This document shows, in pieces, positions 13,430 to 17,419 of a DNA stretch of 17,419 nucleotides. This DNA comes from DASZYT01 sp035545275 (GTDB lineage Bacteria > Patescibacteriota > Saccharimonadia > Saccharimonadales > UBA4665). Position numbers and translations under genes: made by a program. Numbering within the stretch: the stretch's first letter is position 1; each line of letters opens with the position of its first letter. Under the pieces are notes generated by a model. That model was given only the letters and a program-made list of their open reading frames with translations. It searched no databases and was not told the origin of the DNA. The DNA lies in NCBI GenBank assembly GCA_035545275.1, contig DASZYT010000010.1, positions 1-17,419 of the forward strand, read 5' to 3'.

Positions 13430-13867
13430 ATGCTCACTACTCCGCACGCCGTTACCGGCGCCATACTCGGCGCTCTTTTGCCCACGCCGCTTGCCATACC
13501 GACATCCATAGCGAGCCACTACGTTTTGGACAGCGTACCGCACTGGCAAGAGACCCTGGCGCCATACATGCCCACGCGCAAAACCTACATTCGCATCCCG
13601 ATAGATATAGCTCTGGCGGTGGGCCTGACATTTCTCATAGCACACTGGCACCCCGTTTATCAGGGCAGGATATGGTGGTCGGCATTCGCGGCTAATGCGC
13701 CCGACCTTGATTCATTCTTGGCGGTAGCGCCGCATTTCAAGCGCGGGTTGCTAAAAGTTTACTGGGACTGGCATTGCAGCATCCAGCGCGAAACCAGCCG
13801 TTGGTACGGCGTACTGACTCAGCTAGCCGTAATCGGCATCGCCCTTTACGTATCCGCCGTAGCGTAA
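13430..13867 (+). CDS. Small multi-pass membrane protein with conserved-looking His/Asp residues
   Basis: This 145-aa protein has three or four hydrophobic segments (about 8-33, 56-72, 82-97 and 128-144). Polar residues in otherwise membrane-like sequence stand out: H6 (TTPHAVTGA), SHYVLDSVPHW (H30, D34, H38), APDLD (90-94) and WDWH (112-115). The pattern resembles membrane-bound metal-dependent hydrolases of the YdjM/DUF457 type, in which a TxHxxxG start and LPDLD are typical, but the match is loose and I assign no function. The start ATG 13430 is set by the 6-nt spacing from TATAGT; the frame from 13409 is not used because it begins before the promoter. It ends exactly next to the stop of the minus-strand reading frame at 13868. 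Confidence 0.65.
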   Translation: MLTTPHAVTGAILGALLPTPLAIPTSIASHYVLDSVPHWQETLAPYMPTRKTYIRIPIDIALAVGLTFLIAHWHPVYQGRIWWSAFAANAPDLDSFLAVAPHFKRGLLKVYWDWHCSIQRETSRWYGVLTQLAVIGIALYVSAVA

Positions 13868-14146
13868 TCAGGTAAAGCACGCACAAAGGCCATCGATTTT
13901 GCCCATATCGGAAGTACGGCCCTCTTTGGTTTCCCGAGTCAGATCGGTGAAGCCAACAACATCCTCGGGGCAAAGCATGTCCGCAGCCAGTTTCTTCTTT
14001 GAAAATGTATAGAAAGCTGGCAAGCTCTTTGCCCTGTTGCTGGATTGACCAGGGCTGACATCGAGAAAACAAAGCCAGGCCTTGAATTTTTGCTTCTTTT
14101 GCTTCAAGGCAAAAGAAGGTAGCGGCGGCTTCAGCCGCCGATGCAA
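13868..14146 (-). CDS. Possible 92-aa protein or gene remnant (doubtful)
   Basis: The frame runs from ATG 14146 to TGA 13868, abutting the stop of the convergent gene, a packing also seen at 1022/1025. The first half (HRRLKPPLPSFALKQKKQKFKAWLCF) is very basic and lies over two hairpins, so it may not be protein-coding. The second half (LAADMLCPEDVVGFTDLTRETKEGRTSDMGKIDGLCACFT) has balanced composition and codons like its neighbours and could be the tail of a real or decayed gene. Internal ATGs at about 13978 and 13911 are alternatives. There is no SD and no recognised domain. This segment may instead be untranslated. Confidence 0.25.
   Translation of the reverse strand: MHRRLKPPLPSFALKQKKQKFKAWLCFLDVSPGQSSNRAKSLPAFYTFSKKKLAADMLCPEDVVGFTDLTRETKEGRTSDMGKIDGLCACFT
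14093..14140. repeat. Two adjacent stem-loops
   Basis: CTTCTTTTGC (14093-14102) pairs with GCAAAAGAAG (14109-14118) over a 6-nt loop. Directly beside it CGGCGGC (14123-14129) pairs with GCCGCCG (14134-14140) over a TTCA loop. On the minus strand the GC-rich hairpin lies just downstream of the 30-aa ORF and is followed by CTACCTTCTTTTG, so it may end that transcript. Confidence 0.5.
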
Positions 14147-14155
14147 ACTATTTAT

Positions 14156-14248
14156 TTAATAGTGTAAAAACTGTTGCCAGCTTGGTCGCTGCACGCGCAC
14201 CGGCACTTTGGTGCCCTTGGACTTTACGATCTTTATTTTGACAGGCAT
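14156..14248 (-). CDS. Small basic protein, 30 aa
   Basis: The ATG at 14248 is preceded by AAGGGG at a 5-nt spacing, one of the better SD sites in the window. The product starts MPVKIKIVKSKGTKVPVRV and ends QRPSWQQFLHY before TAA. It is strongly basic (Lys/Arg) with alternating Val/Ile, suggesting a short beta-rich nucleic-acid-binding or ribosome-associated peptide; no family is recognised. A consensus promoter (TTGACA, 18 nt, TACAAT) lies about 105 nt upstream on the same strand, and a GC-rich hairpin follows about 16 nt after the stop, giving it a complete transcription unit between nadD and the doubtful frame at 13868. Confidence 0.5.
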   Translation of the reverse strand: MPVKIKIVKSKGTKVPVRVQRPSWQQFLHY

Positions 14249-14266
14249 ACCTACCCCTTAACACGT

Positions 14267-14293
14267 GAAATACTAAAATTTTGTCAGTATTTC
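14267..14293. repeat. Inverted repeat in the leader of the 30-aa ORF
   Basis: GAAATACT (14267-14274) and AGTATTTC (14286-14293) are perfect inverted repeats with an 11-nt A/T-rich centre, about 19 nt upstream of the start codon. It may be an operator or an RNA stem close to the ribosome-binding site. Confidence 0.4.
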
Positions 14294-14352
14294 TTCACCT
14301 TTTATTGTTTTTGTCTCACTGGCCCTCTCGCATAGGCCTATGAAGTGAATTT

Positions 14353-14382
14353 ATTGTAGCGAAGCGCTTATGCTATTGTCAA
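14353..14382 (-). promoter_or_regulatory. Consensus sigma-70-type promoter downstream of nadD
   Basis: On the minus strand TTGACA (14382-14377) and TACAAT (14358-14353) are 18 nt apart, with CGC before the -10. It begins 6 nt after the nadD stop and reads toward the 30-aa ORF. A 12-bp palindrome, CATAGGCCTATG (14331-14342), lies just after the predicted start site. Confidence 0.6.
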
Positions 14383-14388
14383 ACGTTT

Positions 14389-15051
14389 TTAGAGATTTTC
14401 AGTCGAGGCGTAGAGCCACTCGCGACGGGCATACTTGCGCACGCTGGCCAGCAGCCCTTTTGCCGAGCCATTAGTACGGAGCGCTTGGCGAATATCACTG
14501 GATGATACATCCGGCGCAAAGCTTTTGAGCACGTGCAGGCGCGCGGGTTGTACTGTCCAACCGCGAATGACACGTTCTATTTCATCACTCTGGTGAGTAC
14601 TACGCACGCCCACCACCAGTTCGGTTGATTTCAGCAAATCCTTAGCATATGGCCATGACGGCACATACTGGGCGGTGTCGGAGCCCATGAGCATGACGAG
14701 TGTCGCGCCGTGGAAAAGAGTTTTGAGCTGCGGCAGAGTGCGGTGCACGGTGAAGTTTTTGTCTACCAGCTCTAGCACGGCCAGCGCCGGGTGGGGTTTG
14801 ACAGCTTTATTAAGCATAGCTACCCGGTGGCCAAAGTGTTCCACGCCGGTTTTGTGGCGTGGTTGACGCTCGGGCAAAAACACCACCTGGTCGAGGTTTG
14901 CTTCGCTGAGCGCCTGCACTGCAAAGGCAATGTGACCGGCATGGACGGGGTTGAACGTGCCGGAGTAAATGCCGATGCGCTTGCCGGCAAAATCGGAACG
15001 CTTCTTAGCCGCCCGGTGCTGCCGATGCAAAAAGTCTAAATCTTTAAACAT
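14389..15051 (-). CDS. nadD: Nicotinate-nucleotide adenylyltransferase-like protein
   Basis: This 220-aa protein belongs to the nucleotidyltransferase family that transfers AMP to nicotinate mononucleotide in NAD synthesis. The ATP-binding motif GTFNPVHAGH (31-40, the (H/T)xGH type) follows a GIYS strand. GSDTAQYVPSW (123-133) corresponds to the family's GxDxxxxxxxW block, and VSSSDIRQALR (182-192) to the C-terminal ISSTxIR motif. An extra N-terminal stretch of about 24 residues is basic. The ATG at 15051 overlaps the last 8 nt of the zinc-ribbon gene, with GAAGGG 10 nt upstream, so the two are translationally coupled. NadD is preferred over CoaD or a general cytidylyltransferase because of the SSSDIR and GSD blocks, but substrate assignment is from family resemblance. 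Confidence 0.8.
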   Translation of the reverse strand: MFKDLDFLHRQHRAAKKRSDFAGKRIGIYSGTFNPVHAGHIAFAVQALSEANLDQVVFLPERQPRHKTGVEHFGHRVAMLNKAVKPHPALAVLELVDKNFTVHRTLPQLKTLFHGATLVMLMGSDTAQYVPSWPYAKDLLKSTELVVGVRSTHQSDEIERVIRGWTVQPARLHVLKSFAPDVSSSDIRQALRTNGSAKGLLASVRKYARREWLYASTENL

Positions 15052-15229
15052 CGGCAGGGAGCCCTTCGCAGCATTTGGTTGGCATGTGGCACGCCGGGCA
15101 CATAAAGTGGCCGTGGACTGGCTCTATCGGGTAAAACCCGCAGTTGTCACAGAAAAACTCTGGTGATTTGTCCTTCACCAGCTCTTGGTATACCGTGTCA
15201 TCCTGATTGATATTTAGGCCATCTGCCAT
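15044..15229 (-). CDS. Small zinc-ribbon protein, 61 aa
   Basis: The 61-aa product has four cysteines spaced as a zinc ribbon: CDNC (27-30) and CPAC (44-47), plus a CC pair at 53-54. The intervening EPVHGH could add a metal ligand. Such mini-ribbons usually mediate protein or nucleic-acid contacts; the function here is unknown. The start is set to ATG 15229 because TATAAT lies exactly 6 nt upstream; the frame extends back to ATG 15268, but that would include the promoter as coding sequence. It overlaps nadD by 8 nt, so the two proteins are made together from one transcript. Confidence 0.7.
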   Translation of the reverse strand: MADGLNINQDDTVYQELVKDKSPEFFCDNCGFYPIEPVHGHFMCPACHMPTKCCEGLPADV

Positions 15230-15235
15230 GCCATT

Positions 15236-15241
15236 ATTATA
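15236..15241 (-). promoter_or_regulatory. -10 box, leaderless, for the zinc-ribbon/nadD operon
   Basis: A perfect TATAAT on the minus strand, with the spacer AATGGC of 6 nt before ATG 15229. No TTGACA-like -35 is clear. Confidence 0.55.
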
Positions 15242-15277
15242 CCCGTTTAACTGAAGTGATGCTGACATTGAGGCATG

Positions 15278-16765
15278 CTATTTACAGCTAACGTCTGCAC
15301 CACAGTGCACGCAGTTAGGTATCAGCTTGTTCAAAGGGCGTCGGTTTGTTTTGTGGCACTTCGGACACTCAAATTTGCGTGATCCTTTTTCGTCGTGTTC
15401 GATAAATCTATCAATATCCACCCCTCCAAAAGAAGACTGAGGGCTTAGCTGGTTTTCATCAGAGCCAGCATTTATTTCTAGGCCACACGCAGAATATATG
15501 TGATTGTTCATGGCGCCATCCGCGCCAAAACCACCGAGCATACTTTGGAACATCGACCCTTCGATCGCTTGCAAATACGCAGACATCGCATTGCTATCAT
15601 GAGATACTTCTGTGCTTTTAAGATGCAAGGCTCGCATCATTTCAATTGTTGAATAAACCAGCAGTTCATGAAGTATTATCGAATCGTCATCCGTAAACTG
15701 ATTCTTGTTCTTCCTCATTTTATACAGTGCCTGCTGGTAGCGCTCATTGAAGTGGTGGGCCTGGTCTGCGAACCGGTAAATCAAGTCTCTCGCCCCCTCC
15801 GTTTGCCATCCTCTGGCAAGCGACTCACAAATATGTATATACGACTCATTAAAGACGCGTTCCATGAGGGGCCGATATCGCTTGGCTACATCGACGGTGT
15901 TGGTATTTTTCTTGTAATTCGAGTTGCCGGCAGTGTCTGCGATTTGGGTGGCAAGTGCCTTTGCTTCGTCCACCGAGAAATTGCCGGTTAGAGCATACTT
16001 GAGCCAGTTATCCGTAACCTCCCCGACCGGTATGGGTATGCCAAGGCGGCCAAAGATTTCTCGCAATTGTTGTTTGTTACTGCCATCAAATGACAAGGAG
16101 CCCGTGATGACTTCGCGGCCGACACTGAAATACAACTGTACGAATCCACGCTTCAGATGAGGTACGTATCCCACCTTCCGCCAATATGCGTTGCCGCTTC
16201 GGGCTGCCGCTTCCTCGGGAAAAGGGCTTATGACAATACGGGTATTGTAGCCCGTCTCGCCCCTGGCCATTTTATCCACGAGCAGCGCGTTTTCATGGTC
16301 CCATTTCGAGCGTGTAAGTTGCGGCAAAAATCGTGGATCTTTTTGAGCTGTTTCTTCTGCACACAAAAGGCCTGCTCTGGTCATATCAGAAATAGCCGTT
16401 TTAAGGTCTTTGGACATGACGCGGCCGTTCATGATAGGACGTTCGTCGAAATCGCGGACCTCTAGGCCACCACCTAGTTCCATATCTGTACCGAAACCTT
16501 CCTCAACGGAGGTGTAGAACTCTGCTTTTGCCTGGGCAGCTTCCGGACTGGCAATAGTTTCCGGCGCCGTCTTCTTTATCATGAAAGCACCGAGCCGGCG
16601 GATTGCGCTTAATGAACGTCCGTATATTTCGGTTTCGGGCGCGCTCAAGTACATTTCCGCTTCAGAAATAACATCTATGTACGGCTGCTGCATGAACTGC
16701 GATTCAGCAAATGCCCAACCGAATGCGTCTGTTTGTAGGTCTAATGTTTCGGCTCTAGCAGCCAT
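15278..16765 (-). CDS. Unknown 495-aa protein with C-terminal zinc ribbon, under a cobalamin riboswitch
   Basis: I do not recognise the family. The 495-aa protein has no signal peptide or membrane helix. The N-terminal part is helical (ETLDLQTDAFGWAFAESQFM...). A middle region reads like a mixed alpha/beta domain (NTRIVISPFPEEAAARSG, KRGFVQLYFSVGREVITGSL). A long helical part follows, and the last 35 residues form a zinc ribbon (FECPKCHK ... NCVHCGADVSCK). ATG 16765 is chosen because AGAGGG lies 8 nt upstream; an in-frame ATG at 16783 has no SD and sits in a hairpin. The SD is the 3' arm of that hairpin, and a cobalamin-riboswitch-like core precedes it, so expression is probably turned off by B12. 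Candidate roles are a B12-independent substitute or a B12-uptake/handling factor, but no motif supports either. Confidence 0.8.
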   Translation of the reverse strand: MAARAETLDLQTDAFGWAFAESQFMQQPYIDVISEAEMYLSAPETEIYGRSLSAIRRLGAFMIKKTAPETIASPEAAQAKAEFYTSVEEGFGTDMELGGGLEVRDFDERPIMNGRVMSKDLKTAISDMTRAGLLCAEETAQKDPRFLPQLTRSKWDHENALLVDKMARGETGYNTRIVISPFPEEAAARSGNAYWRKVGYVPHLKRGFVQLYFSVGREVITGSLSFDGSNKQQLREIFGRLGIPIPVGEVTDNWLKYALTGNFSVDEAKALATQIADTAGNSNYKKNTNTVDVAKRYRPLMERVFNESYIHICESLARGWQTEGARDLIYRFADQAHHFNERYQQALYKMRKNKNQFTDDDSIILHELLVYSTIEMMRALHLKSTEVSHDSNAMSAYLQAIEGSMFQSMLGGFGADGAMNNHIYSACGLEINAGSDENQLSPQSSFGGVDIDRFIEHDEKGSRKFECPKCHKTNRRPLNKLIPNCVHCGADVSCK

Positions 16766-16773
16766 AAAAAATA

Positions 16774-16800
16774 CCCTCTGCATCCGAGGGACGCAGAGGG
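16774..16800 (-). terminator. Terminator/SD-sequestering hairpin (riboswitch expression platform)
   Basis: On the minus strand CCCTCTGC (16800-16793) pairs perfectly with GCAGAGGG (16781-16774), followed by TATTTTTT and then ATG 16765. The U-run makes it look like an intrinsic terminator. The 3' arm also contains the AGAGGG ribosome-binding site, so the same hairpin could instead block translation. Confidence 0.7.
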
Positions 16801-16900
16801 CTTGAAAATCACCGCAACTGCTTCTGCTCGGAAGTCTTACTCCGTATCTGGCTTTAACAGTTGCGGCACAGCCAAGGAATTACACCTTGATTCCGGTTTT
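16801..16900 (-). promoter_or_regulatory. Cobalamin (B12) riboswitch aptamer
   Basis: Reading the minus strand from about 16900: ACCGGAATC, then the P3-like hairpin AAGGTGTAATTCCTT (16888-16874), then the signature GGCTGTGCCGCAACTG (16873-16858), then the B12-box-like AGCCAGATAC (16853-16844), which pairs its AGCC with GGCT. These blocks, their order and spacing match the cobalamin riboswitch core, probably the compact class. Downstream, CAGTTGCGG (16820-16812) is an exact complement of CCGCAACTG in the core and could compete with the ligand-bound fold before the expression-platform hairpin. Confidence 0.75.
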
Positions 16901-16930
16901 GATTATTAACGATACTACGTGTGGTAGTGT

Positions 16931-16943
16931 AGCACTTCGTGCT
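16931..16943. terminator. Small hairpin after the right-edge gene
   Basis: AGCAC (16931-16935) and GTGCT (16939-16943) form a 5-bp stem with a 3-nt loop, and weaker flanking complementarity extends it. It lies about 20 nt after the stop at 16964 and before the riboswitch. There is no U-tract, so termination is tentative. Confidence 0.35.
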
Positions 16944-16963
16944 TACGCTACATATAGTATTAA

Positions 16964-17419
16964 TTACTTCACTATAAAAGATGAAACAGAGTCGGTGAAG
17001 ATAGAGTAATCGGGTTGATCCGTATTATCTGTATAGGTGAAGAAGAACGTATGAGCCCCAGCCGTGGGACCCGTGAGGTGCACGATATTAACGCCATCCA
17101 CCGAGCCAGTGCCCACGACATCGCGTTCATAATTGCGCATATCGCATATGAAGCTCACGCCGGACCATTTTGCCTGAACATCGTTGGCAGGCAATTTGTT
17201 TTGTCCGGTAAAGGTGGTGCAGTTGTCCGAAACGGTACCTGGGTTAAGCTTGCCGCTCACCGGATCTACTGGTAATAAGCGGTTGACGGCCAGGGCGGCA
17301 GGCACGTTGTCGACATACACGGCCAGTATGCGACTTCCGGGATTGTTAGCCGTGTTTTCCCATTGGTACGGGTGGTACACCGTGGTGCGGTCACGGCCCA
17401 GGTATTTCCAGTCGGCGGG
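16964..17419 (-). CDS. C-terminal part of a probable secreted protein (5' end outside window)
   Basis: The frame is open to the right edge (beginning PADWKYLGRDRTTVYHPY) and stops at TAA 16964, giving 151 residues. The sequence is rich in Asn, Thr, Val and Gly, with beta-strand-like segments (SRILAVYVDNVPAALAV, GVNIVHLTGPTAGAHTFFFTYTDN) and two cysteines (DNCTTF and FICDM) that could form a disulfide. It looks like an extracellular domain, but the N-terminal signal peptide is not in view and there is no C-terminal anchor. The family is unrecognised. Its stop lies upstream of the riboswitch, so the two genes could be read through on the same strand unless the intervening hairpin terminates. 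Confidence 0.65.
   Translation of the reverse strand, partial: PADWKYLGRDRTTVYHPYQWENTANNPGSRILAVYVDNVPAALAVNRLLPVDPVSGKLNPGTVSDNCTTFTGQNKLPANDVQAKWSGVSFICDMRNYERDVVGTGSVDGVNIVHLTGPTAGAHTFFFTYTDNTDQPDYSIFTDSVSSFIVK

Noticed and set aside
13737..14072. 111-aa minus-strand ORF overlapping the end of the membrane-protein gene
   Set aside because: Half of it is the antisense shadow of the 13430-13867 gene, it has no SD, and its composition (Arg/Cys/Gly-rich) is typical of a shadow frame.
16766..16783. In-frame upstream ATG at 16783 for the 495-aa protein
   Set aside because: It lies in the loop and 3' arm of the expression-platform hairpin and lacks an SD; ATG 16765 has AGAGGG at 8 nt.
1..17419. 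tRNA, rRNA, CRISPR, IS element or recoded UGA
   Set aside because: No cloverleaf with CCA-proximal features, repeat-spacer array, transposase or in-frame TGA within any convincing gene was found by eye.

Overview
The window is a compact, gene-dense bacterial segment of intermediate GC. My best guess is a Candidatus Saccharibacteria (TM7) / Patescibacteria genome. This rests on very short intergenic gaps, many genes without a Shine-Dalgarno (SD) site whose ATG sits a fixed 6-7 nt after a -10 box, surface proteins with a sortase-like tail, a NadD-like gene overlapping a tiny zinc-ribbon gene, and several proteins I cannot place. TGA is used as an ordinary stop. No rRNA, tRNA, CRISPR array or transposase is visible, so the lineage is inference.

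Layout. (1) 1-1846: the C-terminus of a wall-anchored secreted protein, an AlkA-like DNA glycosylase, and UMP kinase (pyrH) on the opposite strand. (2) 1847-2300: a region with nested inverted repeats that could be a structured leader, then a 62-aa membrane protein and a bidirectional terminator. (3) 2299-4739: three minus-strand genes (Ldh_2-family oxidoreductase, HD-domain protein, HAD phosphatase). Each has its own identical promoter-start block, TACAATTGCTGCATG. (4) 4816-7050: an unknown acidic protein, a 58-aa AbrB-like DNA-binding protein, and an AT-richer AAA ATPase bordered by inverted and direct repeats. (5) 7077-10548: a cupin, aspS with a foldable leader, and a CBS-pair membrane protein with a long acidic tail. 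(6) 10642-13867: a membrane-anchored DsbA-like oxidoreductase, an EmrB/QacA-type efflux pump with a divergent MarR regulator and a perfect 9-bp inverted-repeat operator, and a small multi-pass membrane protein. (7) 13868-15229: a poorly explained patch with hairpins and a 30-aa ORF behind a consensus promoter, then nadD and its zinc-ribbon partner. (8) 15278-17419: a 495-aa zinc-ribbon protein of unknown function preceded by what reads as a cobalamin (B12) riboswitch and an SD-sequestering/terminator hairpin, then the end of another secreted protein.

The strongest lead is the cobalamin riboswitch in front of an unrecognised protein family. Next come the leaderless-promoter architecture shared by about nine genes and the possible structured leader at 1917-2048. 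The DsbA-like protein fits with the exported proteins at both window edges, each of which carries two cysteines. aspS carries the His and Gly that mark non-discriminating AspRS enzymes, which suggests Asn-tRNA is made by amidation in this organism.
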